Shown here: in pieces, positions 23,594 through 35,516 of the stretch | How the letters are laid out: the number at the start of each line of letters is the position of its first letter | Position numbering within the stretch: position 1 is the stretch's first letter | Assembly: GCA_004335835.1 (NCBI GenBank) | Contig: RWJK01000590.1 | Location: forward strand, 1 to 39,657 | Direction: 5' to 3' | DNA from: Scenedesmus sp. ARA3 | Lineage: Eukaryota; Chlorophyta; Chlorophyceae; Sphaeropleales; Scenedesmaceae | DNA length: 39,657 nt | The notes under the pieces: generated by a model | Told to the model about the DNA's origin: nothing | The model's database searches: none | The model's input: the letters and a program-made list of their open reading frames with translations, nothing else | Made by a program: the position numbers and the translations under genes

Positions 23594-25554
23594 CGTCGGC
23601 CCTGACAAGACGCTGTATGTATGTGACTACAGCACGCGTGGCGTGCGCAAGTACTGCCCAGTCAGCCTCAGGCGAGGATCACAACCGGGCGCACAACTGA
23701 AAACATATCCCTTTACAACCTGAGGGCTGCAAAGTCAGCTGCAGGCACATGCAGCAGCTCGCAGGCAACACAGTGCTTGCAGCAGGAGAACTCTTACAGC
23801 TGCCTACATGAAACTGTTGATTCTGTAAGAGCAAGTCCGGGCCGCAGGATCCCAGAACCTGCTGTCGTTGCCGCTGCTGCTGCTGCTGCTGCTGCTGTTG
23901 CCGCAGGCAGCTGGGTGTGTTTGCCTCAGCGCCTGAGTTGAAGTGCCCGGAAGGCATCACCTGGGTGGGCAGTGCCTGCTACGTCACCTCCGCAGCCAAC
24001 TGCAGCATTGTGCGCCTCAACTGCCAGGGCAGGGTTCAGCAGGTGCTAGACCTCAGCCAGGGCTTAATGCCATGTGTGGTTTGGGGCATGACAGCCTGGC
24101 AGCCACATGGCAGCAGAAGCAGCAGTACAGCTGCTGCAGCAGCAGACACCTCGAATGCAGCAGTGTCTTATCCCTGCGATACTGCTGCAGCTGCTGCTGG
24201 CACAGCTTGCCAAAGTAAAGGCCCTGCTGCTGCGGAGTCGTGCGGCGGTGCAGGGCCACCGCCAGATGCAGCAGTAGCAGCAGCAGCGGCGCTGTTCCTG
24301 GCTGCTGACGTGGAGTATATTGCTGCCAGGTCAGTGAGCATCAGAGGTGGTGCATGAGCATTTGCGTTGTTGCTGCAAGCTGCAGAGCGTCTGGGGCGAA
24401 ATGACAACTTTGCACACAGCGGCATGCAGCAGCAGGCAAATGCTGTGTGCCTAGTACACGTGCAAGGCAATACAGCCAGTGCAGGTGCAAGGCTGCTTGG
24501 ATGCAGCTTGTCAGCAGGAGCTGCCTAATGACATCCACTGATTGCAATCTGTGCTTGCATGCCAGTTGCCCCCTAACTGCTGCTGCTGCTGCCTGCTGCT
24601 GCTGCCTGCTGTGTGTGTGTGTGTGTGTGTGTGGTGCTGCTGCCTGCTTGCTGGCAGGTATGAAGTGCCACCCGAGGTGGCCACAGGTGACAATGATGGT
24701 GATGCAGCAGCACATGCTGTGAACTACTTCATGTTGCGACCCCTGCCCTGCATGAGCAGGTTCATGCATACATCTAGGCAACGGCGGAAGCACAAAGGTG
24801 GTCTAGCGGCCAAACAAGCCGGCGCTTGTTGCTTGCATGTGCATCGCTGTGTGTGTGCAGCGAGGGGGCGTGCCAAATGCTGCACAACTGACACAAGCAA
24901 GCGTTGCGGCAGATGTCTTCTATGTGTTACATGCAGCGTGGTGTAACATGTTACTGGCCCTCATGCCTCTGCGCTTGCCTGCAGGTGGCGTGGTGCGTGT
25001 GGCGCTGAGCAGCAGTGGAGCCATGCTGGAGCCCCCCACAGTGTTCAGCAAGCTACCCATCAAGCGCCCCAGTGGCCTGTCATTTGACCACGAAGGTGCG
25101 CCTGCACTGCTGTGACACACACCTGCCTCAAATATCAGGTTTTTCTGCATTTACAAAACATTGAAACCGCTGCTGAGGTGTGTTTGCAGGCCAAAATGCA
25201 TGTGTCAGCCGCTGCTGTTGGCGCCAATCTATGGTCCAGTCACATGCGTACCACTCGATCAAAACCGATACACCCAGTTGGCATGTGACTAAGCCACATG
25301 TCTTGCGTTGGGTGTCAGAGTGTTTGCCCAAGGTTGAAGCGTTGCCTGCAAGCAGGCGCGGTACCACCTCTGTGTGCTGCTGCAGCACCCGCTGATTTGC
25401 GTGTTGCTTTGTTTTCTTACGCAGGCCACCTTAGGGTCACCTCCCTGGATGGCATGTCTTGTGTTGGGTAAGCAAATGCCTCAGGTGCTGCTTGCATGCC
25501 AGCAGGCGAGCTACCACCTCTGTGCTGCTGCTTGCTGCTGCTGCACCCGCCTGC

Positions 25555-25602
<48 letters not shown>

Positions 25603-26121
25603 GCAGGCCACCTGTGGGTGACCTCCCTGGATGGGCTGCTGCTGCGCCTTGCTGGGCCAGCAGCAGCAAAGCAAGCCCAGGGCAGCCTGCTGCAGGTGCT
25701 GACGCTGCAGCAGCTGCTGCCGGGCCCTGCTGGAGGTTACCTTCCCTTTGATGTGCTGGCGATGCCGCTGCAACCTGCAACAGCAGCAGAAGCGGTGCCT
25801 GGCAGTGATATTGCTGGGCTGCTGCCGTTGTGTGCTGGTGCTGTGGCTGGTGCCACCAGTGGCAGTAGCATGGTGCGTTGCGGCGGTACTCAGCTGGTGG
25901 TGACACTGCACAGGGGAGCACAGAGGCCTGGAGCTGTAGCTGTGCTGAGGTTCAGCAGTGACCAGGCGCAGCAGAGTAGGGATCAAGGGAGCAGCGGGGG
26001 AGCAGTGGACAGTGCTGTGCAGCACGCTGGTGACAAGCAGCAGCAGGTGTCTGTGTCACTGGTGGCTCTGGTGAACGGGAATACAGCATTGAGAGAACCC
26101 AATATGGTCGCACTGATTTAA
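22118..26121 (+). CDS. NHL/SMP-30-like beta-propeller protein, 7 exons
   Basis: Exons: 22118-22361, 22834-23080, 23507-23650, 23907-24329, 24658-24686, 24985-25095, 25607-26121 (stop TAA). All phases join; about 570 residues. The start is the first ATG after an in-frame stop. Exon 1 has poly-Gln, then VRHIARHLGLRDAAALACST, which weakly resembles an F-box. The rest shows blade-like repeats of the NHL/SMP-30 type: LTGLAVGPHHD then DKTLYVCDYSTRGVRK; CPEGITWVGSACYVTSAANC; GGVVRVALSSSG; PSGLSFDHEGHLWVTSLDG. The linkers are Ala-rich. Such propellers serve as protein-binding platforms or as gluconolactonase-like hydrolases; the metal ligands of the latter cannot be assigned here. Exon 3 could instead start at 23396 in the same phase, adding 37 mostly Ala residues. 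23507 is preferred because it puts a CTG/CCG tract just before the acceptor, as in other introns here. Exon 5 is a 29-nt microexon. Confidence 0.75.
24611..24632 (+). repeat. (GT)11 microsatellite before a microexon
   Basis: Eleven GT dinucleotides lie in the intron 26 nt upstream of the 29-nt exon at 24658. UG repeats near splice sites can influence exon inclusion in other eukaryotes; whether they do so here is unknown. Confidence 0.9.
25421..25467 (+). repeat. Intronic echo of beta-propeller exon 7 start
   Basis: The acceptor GCAG and first codons of exon 7 (GHLWVTSLDG) are copied 182 bp upstream as GHLRVTSLDG. Flanking intron sequence is duplicated as well (25340-25394 resembles 25489-25550). 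The echo is followed by a consensus GTAAGC donor at 25468, making a possible 43-nt exon. Including it would shift the frame (phase 1 in, phase 2 out). Confidence 0.85.
25557..25601 (+). repeat. (CTG)15 run directly before an acceptor
   Basis: Fifteen CTG triplets on the sense strand, then CGCAG and exon 7 of the beta-propeller gene at 25607. There is no other pyrimidine-rich tract between the run and the acceptor. Confidence 0.9.
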
Positions 26122-26708
26122 CGCGGCAGGAGGGTTTCTGGTGGGGCGTGAGTTCCCATGAACTTTCACGCAGCACGTTGCATGTTGACAGAGTGAACAG
26201 CATCCCTGGTGTGTGACCATCGTCCATTCTTGAGCTTAGGAACGGACACGTGGCTGGTTGTTGATTGTGAACCAAAACATACTTCAAGTGGTGTATGAGC
26301 GGCAGCGAGGGCCTGACAGCAAACATCTCAGAGTGGCAGGCTGCAAACGCATGGAATCAGCCGGTCTGAGTCTGGACACAATACGATGAACCTCACATTT
26401 TAGTACTGCTTTGTAGACAGGTTGGGCGTTCTCGGCTGATATAACCGCATGATGGTTTATGGGCTTCGTCGTCGTCACGGTCAGGGGAGCCGCTTGTGAT
26501 GCCTGTATCTTGACCAAGTACGCTAACCTTGTGTGAGCATCGGTTCGCATGAGCACAGACTGATCCTTCCGGTACCACAGCAATCGACAGCTCACTGCTC
26601 CGCAACAGCTGTTCCCAACATCCGCTTGTGACAGGGCCTGCAAGGGCAAGCGAAGTTTTAATCGATTGCATGAGGCCTGGCCGCTAGATTCGCAGCAAGG
26701 TGCCAGCC
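26122..26708. other. Intergenic, between propeller stop and kinase start
   Basis: The 587 bp hold the 3' UTR of the propeller gene and the promoter and 5' UTR of the kinase gene, both on the plus strand. Minus-strand ORFs here have no recognisable motif. The kinase start ATG at 26709 follows a good purine context (gccagccATG). No TATA box or TGTAA pentamer was clearly placed. Confidence 0.4.
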
Positions 26709-29700
26709 ATGCCGAACACCAGCAGGGAGGACATCAAGAAGGAGGTGCAGACCGTGCTGTCGATGCGAATACCTTCCCTGGATCTTCAAAAGAACCAGCA
26801 GACATTTTCCCAGGCGCTGCAGAAGATAGCGCCAGGCACGCCACAGACCAGCCAGCAGCATGGCCTAGCTCACGACAGCAACAACATCATCATCCAGTCC
26901 AGCTTGGATGCGAAGAGTGTCAAGGATGAGGACGCTGTGAAAGACACGGCAATTGCTATTAAAGGAGAGGAGGCTCAGAGCAGCAGCGGTGGCGTTGGGC
27001 GCCAGTGGGTGGCACATGCAGCAGAGTCTGATGATGGCAAGCACACGCGTGCTTCACAGTTACGATCAGCACTGAAGGTGAGCCCTTGGCATAACTATTG
27101 TGTTGTAGCTTGCTGCCGATGGTTGCTTATGTGCTTTGCAGGGCTGCATTGCGTGAGCACATGTTTTGTGAATGCTGCTGTGCTGCAGCTGTGCAAGAGC
27201 TTTCCTGCAAGACAGCATCATGCCTAGCAGACAGGTCAAGTCAGCGGTTGTTGAGCAGCCAGTCAGCATACATCACACAGAAAACAGCAGGACTATAACA
27301 ACAGGCGGACAACTGCTGTACAATATGTACTGCTTTATTCAGCTGCTGCTCCCAATGCTTCGGTGACACACACACCCCAGCCTTATCTTTGCACATATCA
27401 CAGCAGTTGCCGTTGCAAGCTTTGTAGTTACGCTTGTAGTCTTACAGCAACTGCAACTGGCTCGCTTGCACAGCCCAGGCGCAACTGCACAGCTGCGCCT
27501 CGTCAGCTTGCATGATGGGCGTTTGACTCGCAGCGCTGCACACACCATGCCATCATCATCATCATCATCTGCTTCCCTGTCCCTCTGTCATTCTCGCCTT
27601 TCTCACCTGTGCTGCTCCTGGTGTGTGCTTCTTATGCTTCATCTGCTGTCCTTGCTGCTGCAGAGCCTGCAGCAGGTGCTGCGGGCGCACCCCTACATCT
27701 GGGTGGTATCACTGCTGGTGACGGTAGTGCTCATGGCAGCAGGCGTGCTGGGAGTGCTTGCAGCAGCGCAGACAGAGACGCGGCACCGCAAAGATTCCGC
27801 GTCAGGTGCGAGGCATGGCGCTTGCGTGCAGCAGGAAGCAGCTTGCAGGACGCTACTACCTGGCAGTCACAAACAGCGGGTGGGAAATACTGGTTGGCAC
27901 AAAGCCGGCAGTTGAGGAAGCTGGGAGCAAAGCAAGCAGCAGCGGCAGGGGTGGCAGCAGCAACACGCAGGCACAGCAGTAAATGAGCACAATGCGGTGC
28001 AGGGCAGCCAGGTATATCAGCGGCGGCTGCTGCCGCATTACAACTCACGTGCGCTCTGTGCACAGCAGATGCAGCAGCCTATCTGCAGCTGGCGCCAATC
28101 TCCAGTATCCTTGCACCAACTTTGCAAGGCTCACCCCCGCCAGTAACCATGCTTCTGCAGTGGCAGACAGGGTCAGCGCGAAGCACCTTGCTATAGCTCA
28201 TGGCTGCCTCATTCACACAGCCCCTGTCTTTTCACAAATGCTTGCATGCACTTGCTGGCTCGCAGGCTTTGCCAACAATGCTGCAGTGGGCTTCACGGTG
28301 CAGCTGCAGCAGACGTTTGCGCCGCTGTCGGCGCTGCAGGCCATCATCCACTTTGAGCCGGACTACAGCAAGCTGGCGCCCAGGTTTGACCAGCTGGCGC
28401 AGGAGCTGCTCAGCCAGGTGCGCTGGGGGAAAGAAGGATGAGGCAGCTGCTGCAGCCTGAGCCCGACATGTTGACCACATGCCATGTTAGCAACGGAATG
28501 GTTTGACCAGCTGGCCCAGGAGCTGCTCAGCCAGGTGGGCTGACTGACTGCTTTGGGGGAAAAGAGGATAAGGCAGCAGCTGCAGCATGCTCCCACATGT
28601 TGATTAGGTCCAATCTTAGGTCCAATTTTAGTGAGGGAATGGTGCTGCAGATGCCTGTGTGTGGCTGTGCAAGACGTTTGGCTGCGGTGAAGCGTGGCAG
28701 CAAACTCTGATCTGACACGGCTGCCGATTGCTGGGCTGTGTGCTGCTTCTGCGGGGCGCTGCAGCTGCCTGTGCCTGGCAGCCTGACGTGCTGCAAACAT
28801 GCTCTCACAGGTTGCCATCAGTTCAACTTGCTACACTGTGTGTGCCTGTTTCTCGCGGCTGCCTGGTTGCTGCTGCAGCTGCCTGTGCCTGGCAGCGTGG
28901 CCAGCCTGCAAACATGCTCGCTCACACAATATGTGCTCTCTGACTTGCTGCACTGCGGGTGCCTGTTCCTTGCGGTTGCCTGCCTGGAAAACAAAATTCC
29001 ACTGCAGCTGCCTGTGCCTGGCAGCGTGGCCAGCCTGCAGATGACCCCCCAGGGCGTGGTGCGCAGCTTCTACCCGCTCAAGGGCAACGAGGCCGCAGTC
29101 AACCACAACCTGTTCAGAGGTGCGGCGCATTGCATGAGGCTTATAGTCATACTCTTTTCGTGAGGCGTGTAGCGAGGCCGCACTCAACCACAACCTGTTC
29201 AGAGGTGCGGCGCATTACATGAGGCTTGTAGTCATGCTCGTTTTGTGAGGCTTGTAGCGATGCCGCACTCAATTACAACATGTTTAAGGGTGCGGCACAC
29301 TTCATACATACGTGACATGAGGCGTGCAGTTATGTTTGAAGTTTTGTTTGAGCACTGCTGCGCAGCATGGCAGCGGTGGACCTCACCCTGTGGGGTTTAT
29401 GTTGAGGGCGCACCGTTCAACTCCAGTCAGCACATGTGGTTGACAGTAGCCGGCGAGCAGCTGTGGCGCGCCCGCAGCCGTGACGTTGTCCTGTTGGTGT
29501 CTGTTGCCACCAGCGATTTGGCAGCCCAGCACGCAAGCTCCTTTACTGCAGCAGCTGGAACACCAGAACATAAGGACGCCCTACATATTATTATTTTCGC
29601 ATGCGCTAGCTCCACACATGTCTGCTACAACAAACGTGCTGCTTGGCCGCTGCTGCGCATGCAGACCCGCAGCGGCGTGCTGCTTCGCTGGAGACGATTG

Positions 29701-30636
29701 CGCGCGGGGAGCCTGCATGTCAATCCCCCCTGCTTCGCTGGCTTCAAACGTGTTGTTTTGTGCTGCTGTGCCTGGCGTAAAATGTGTGCAGACCCGCAGC
29801 GGCGCGCTGCTTCGCTGGAGACGATTGCGCGCGGGGAGCTGACCATGCAGGGCCCAGTGACCCTGCTGCAGGGCTGGCGAGGTGCAGTGGCACGCCTGCC
29901 CGTGTTCATCGTGAATGTCTCAGCGAATGACACCTTCAAGTGCGTGTGCTATCAGCAGCTAGGCGCTGCTTGCGCTGCTTGTTGTTGCTGTATGCTAGCT
30001 TGCGGTTTGTGAATGCACAAGCGAAGCAGCTGCATAGGGTGGCAGCAGCTTGCTGCAGCATGATATAGACTAGTTCACAAAGAGGGTGCCTGCTTCTTGC
30101 CCTTGACTTACATCTCAATGTGGCCCCTGCTGCTGCTGCTGCTGCTGCAGCGCGCCGGACGTGGTGTACGACTGCCCCATCTGCTACAACGAGACCACAC
30201 GCACCAAGTTCTGGGGCTTTGTGAGCTGCATTGTCAAGCTGCAGGACCTGGCCACAGGCTCGGACGCGCGGCTGGTCAACCTCACAGACATGGTGCGTCA
30301 CTGTGTTATGTAACACTCATTATGAAACATACATGTTACTGTTGGTATGCTGAGGAAAAGGGGTGATGTCAGCTGCAACGTATGATTGTGGTGCCTGCAG
30401 TTTGTTTTGTGGTGTTCTGGTGAGGCGCTGCTTACGGATCTCTCGTTGACATGTGTGCCACCTCCTACCGCAACTGCTGCTGCTGCTGCTGCTGCGGCGC
30501 CTGTCGGCACCAACTCCCTCATGGCCACAACTGTAAATTCTCAATGCCAAGCCTGCCGAGGCAGCACCTGCTGCCGCCGCCTCGCGCAGGGTTTGTCCAA
30601 CTACACCACTCAACGCTTTTGCGTGCTGCTGCTGCC

Positions 30637-30716
<80 letters not shown>

Positions 30717-31000
30717 AGGGCTACAACTACGAGTTCTTTGCGCCCCAGCCTGACAGCGAGCCCATCATGATCGCTGCCAGCCCGCAGCGGCCCATCGACC
30801 CCGTGAAGGCGCTCGTGGAGGTGCCAAACAACGAGTGAGTTGTTTGGAGTCGCAACAAATGCATCAGCTGCAAAGCACGGCAGCACATGTCGCAGCAGCA
30901 GCAGCGGCAGCTCATGGCTGTGTAGCATTGAGGGCGCTGGTGGAGGTGCCCGACAATGAGTAAGTGTGAGGTGCTGGGCGCGTTGCATCAGCTGCAAAAC

Positions 31001-31034
<34 letters not shown>

Positions 31035-31265
31035 GTGAGCCAGCAGGAGCAGCAGCAGCAGTAGCAGGGCTGCGTATAATTCGTCCGCTGGCCTGCTGGG
31101 TACCTATCTCCTGCCTTAAACCCACTGCGCCACCCCCTAATCTGTCCAGATCTGTCCAAGTCTCTGCTGTGCTGGACAGTGCACATAAACTGCACTCGCT
31201 TGATGTGCTTGTCATGCTGAGGAGCTAGTCACCTGCTGCTCTCCTCTGCTTTTGACCTCTCTGCT

Positions 31266-31311
<46 letters not shown>

Positions 31312-34300
31312 TGGAGCCTGCTGGTGGCCCCGCAGCAGGGCTGGGTGCCTCGCTGGCGCAACCCCATGCTTGCTGCTGTGGTGGTGGTGGTGGTCATCCT
31401 TGGACTGCTCATCATGGCCACACTGGTCAGCAGGGCGCAGCAGCTGTGGCTGCTCAAGGAGATGCGGGTGAGGGGGAAAGACAATGGTTTTGGTGTTTAG
31501 AGGGTTGAGGGGTGCAATTTTTTTGGGGTGTGCTGGCAGGGTGCAGCAGCTGTGGCTGCTCAAGGAGATGCGCGTGAGGGGGTGTTTCAGGGGTTTGCAG
31601 CTTTCAGGGTTCATTGATGATAGTGGTTTGGAGGTGGTTGAGGGGCAACACTTAACGGTTGCGTTGGCAGGGCACAGCAGCTGTGGCTGCTCAAGGAGAT
31701 GCGTGGAGGGAGGTCCACACAGAGCAGAGTCATTGCATCTGGTTGCATGCAAGCAGGCTAGCGCCCACTTCTGGGCAACAAATGCCACTGGATGCTGGTG
31801 AAACAAGTATCAGGACAAAATTCACCTAATCGATGGCGTATGGTCCTGCGGGCCCATGGGGTAACGCATGCATGGGTGAATGCACAGCATTGCTTGCAAA
31901 TGCACACTTGTGTATTTACCATGCCTAAAACTGTCAATTTACAGCGCTGTAGCATTGTGCGCGTGCAGCACGCAAATAACACGCCGCTGCTTGCCACGTA
32001 CCCGCAGGTGTCCAACCAAGCGCTTGCCGATGAGAAGGCGCGCACCGACGTGCTGCTTGCGAGGCAGTACAACCTGATCGGCCTCATGGCGCAGCAGGGC
32101 CTGTTTGGCAGCAGCAGCGGCTGCAGCGCCAGCGCGCTGCATGAGAAAACCCTAGGTGCGGCTGCTGCTATAATTTAGCTGATGCTGCAGATGCATTGTC
32201 TGTCCCTGCACACTGCTTCTGGCCAGCACAGCAGCTCTAAGCCTCAACAGCAAGCGTGCCACATACCAGGCATGCTTACGCGCTGCCTCAACAGCGTCGC
32301 AACTGGATGTCTCGCCTGCTGCTCGCTTGACAACTGCTGCTGCGGCTTCTGCTAACATGGAGTTTTTCAGAGTTTTTTCAGCGTGTGAAGCAGATGGAAG
32401 TAGTCGAGCGAAGTGGGCGCTGAAGAGACATGTCTGCTGCGTGTCCGCCTGCAGACCAGATAGAGAGCATGCGGCGCTCCATGGGTGCCGCCTCTTTCAG
32501 TGCTGGAGGGGACCAGCTGCAGTTGCTGGAGCTGCTGGGCGAGGGCACCTTTGGCAAGGTGTACAAGGGTGAGTGCTGCGCTGTCACTCGGCTGTTGTCT
32601 GCAAATGTGAGCATGCTGATGCAAATCAATAGAAGATGCGGTGCCAAACTGGCATTTAAGTGCTGCGCTGGCAATCTCCCCGTTTTATCTACATCGCGGG
32701 CAGGCAATGCAGCTCACGGGCGCATCTGTGCCCACGCGCGTAGGCGCTAAGCTTATTCAAACAGCCGTGTGTGATGCTGCGCATGAGCTGACGCACATGC
32801 GCGTGCGCGCGCAAATCCAAGCTTGATGATCCTTAGCCATGTCTGCTGCTGCTGCTGCTGCTGCTGCAGGCGTGTGGCGCGGCAGCACTGTGGCCATCAA
32901 GACGATGATCCTGCCCGCCAAGATGAGCGGCGCGGAGAAGCGGGAGCGCATGGCCATCATGGAAGCAGCCATATCCAGCGTGATGAACCACCCCAACATC
33001 GTGCAGGTGAGGGGCGTGTAGTGGTCTGTTGCTGTGATGTTACTATCCATGCAGCTTTGAGGGATGACAAAGGCTCCATGCCCATCATGGAAGCCGTCAA
33101 ATCCAGTGTGATGAACCATCCAAGTATGGTGCAGGTGTGTGTGCTTTTCGCTTGTGGATACTGCATGATCATGTGCATGGCCGTCATGGCGGCAGCCATC
33201 AGCAGCGTGATGAACCACCCCAACATCGTGCAGGTGCGCGACTTGTGGTGTGGATGATAGCTTATGCATGATATCCATGTAGTATGGTTTTGTGTATGCA
33301 TGCGCATGCTGTGTGATGATAAAATAGGAATGGGGCGTGTGTGCATGTGTGCACGCAGAAATGCATGTGCAGTTGCGATAGGTGCGGCCCCAGCACATGC
33401 AGCATACTCCCCTACACGCGCACAGCTGTGTGCTTTGCGGCGTGGCACCAGTTCAACAGCCAGCCAAAACCCACACAGCAAGAGCCACAGCTCGCAGCTT
33501 CCTGCTCAGCATTCTGCCGTACAGTCTAAACACCGACGCGCGACCGCGTTTCCCAACCAGCACGCATACGCTTCTTCACACCCAACACGTCATGCCATCT
33601 GATCTAACTTTACGCTGCTCCGTACACCCTGTGCGCTACGCATACGTACACCTACACCATCAAGCCGGCCACCTCCACAGCCTCCTTAGCACATCCCTGC
33701 TGTGTCGCAAACTGCGCTACACCTGCTGCTCCCTGTACCCTTCGCAGACGTACACCTACACCATCAAGCCGGCCACATCCACAGCCACAGCGCAGCAGCA
33801 GGCCTCCAGTGCCTCAGGGGCCCTGTCAGATGGGGGAGGCGCAGCCAGCCCCAGCCCGCGCCCGGCTGGCGCAGCAGCAGCAGAGGGCGAGGGCAGCGGG
33901 GCTGGTAATTTTGACGGCGACAGTAACGTGCACAGCTTCGAGGTGCGGCGCCGGGCAGCAGTATTTGTACAGCTGGTGCGGGATGTTACTGCGGTAGTGC
34001 GGCTGGTGCTTTGACAGTGGGCGGGGATTGTGTATGTGTGCGTGCGTGTGTCAGCTGTGTGGGTGCTCCTGTGTGTTCTGTTGCTGGTAGTGCAAAGGCC
34101 CAATTGTGCAACTCGCATCGCACATGTTGCGGCTGCATCTGTCTTTTCAATATAAGCACTTGGCAGGCTCGTGCACCATCCCTCACCAATTTAACCTGCA
34201 GCATTGCCGGCTACCTTGCTCATGACCTGCTGCTGCTGCTGCTGCTGCTCCTGCTGCTGGGCATTGGCTATCACAGGTGAACATTGTGCTGGAGTACTGC

Positions 34301-35280
34301 GACTGGGGCTGCCTGCGCGACGCGCTGGACGCTGGCGCATTCTACTCCGGCGGCAGCCTCAACTATGCAGCCATCCTGGACACTGCTGCTGATGTGGCGA
34401 AGGCCATGCTGCACCTGCACTGCAACCAGGTGCGAGCTGCACGCCTGCACAGGTGGCACAACATTTGGCGATTACTTGCTTGAACGCCTTCATGCAAAAT
34501 GCAACCTCTCTGTCAACAACAGATTAGAGATCTGCTCAGCCAGTGCAGCGCCGGCTGTTTATGCGCCAGCGCTGCTTCTGATATGTGTGCGCATGCATGT
34601 GGTTGCGCCTACCTGCTGCCTGCCTGGCCTGACTGCAGCTAGCTGCACATTAACCTCCAGGTTCTTAGCTGCTGTGCTGACTGCTGCCTCCCACGCTCAC
34701 CGCACATGCTCTGCACAGCGACCCCAAATGCGTGCGCAACGTGCCGTTGTCGCCTCCTCACCTTGCTTGCTGCTGCTGCTGCTGCTGCTGCCACTCTGCC
34801 ACCGCCGCAGGTGCTGCACAGCGACCTCAAGGTGCGCAACGTGCTGCTCAAATCAGACGGCAGCAGCGAGCGCGGCTGCATGGCCAAGGTGGCGGACTTT
34901 GGGCTGGCTGTGAAGCTGGAGCTCAACCACACACACGTGTCGGCCTTCCAGGTGAGCATGTGGTTGATAAATTGGCATTCAGACCTCAACCAAGCATGCT
35001 AGCGTTCACCTCGTGTCTTTTTATGTATGGCTGTGAAGCTGGAGCTCAACCACACACACGTGTCGGCATTCCAGGTGAGCGAATTAGATAAGGGCTGTTG
35101 AAATGGTCAAAGGATGGGATTTGCAGCGCGGTGTGTGGCAGGGTGGGAGGGAGTGGGCATGATCATGTGTGGGAGAGAGGGAGGACGTTCATGTGAGGTA
35201 GCGTGTGCGGGACTTTAAAAGGGTGTGTGCGTTGGGTGTGGTTGTGCTTGCTTGTGTGCAGGCTCACTCTCCAAGCTCTG

Positions 35281-35324
<44 letters not shown>

Positions 35325-35476
35325 TTGCTGCTGCCAGGGCATATTCAGCCACATGGCCCCCGAGGTGATGCTGCAGGGCCCCCTTCACCCACCATGTGCT
35401 GCTGCTGCTGCTGCTGCTGCCAGGGCACCGTGAGCCATGTCTCGCTCGCAGTGGTGCTGCGGGTTCACCCATCATG

Positions 35477-35516
<40 letters not shown>

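Larger units (their letters stand above)
28266..31340 (+). other. Exons encoding the CHASE sensor domain
   Basis: Exons 3-8 of the kinase gene. Recognised from the order of conserved CHASE elements: FTVQLQQTFAPLSALQAII near the start, SLQMTPQGVVRSFYPLKGN, AVNHNLFRDPQRR across the exon 4/5 junction, GPVTLLQG then RLPVFI, KFWGFVSC, and WSLLVAPQQGW just before TM2. CHASE is known in cytokinin receptors, cyclases and other receptors as an extracellular ligand-binding module between two TM helices, which is the arrangement seen here. Ligand-contact residues were not assigned. Confidence 0.8.

Noticed and set aside
26284..26671. Minus-strand ORFs between the propeller and kinase genes
   Set aside because: No recognisable domain, no splice partners, and they occupy the expected UTR and promoter space of the plus-strand genes.
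30600..30718. Poly-Leu transmembrane segment in the kinase
   Set aside because: Joining 30292 to 30719 in phase 0 gives a continuous CHASE domain; the Leu run is the CTG tract of the intron.
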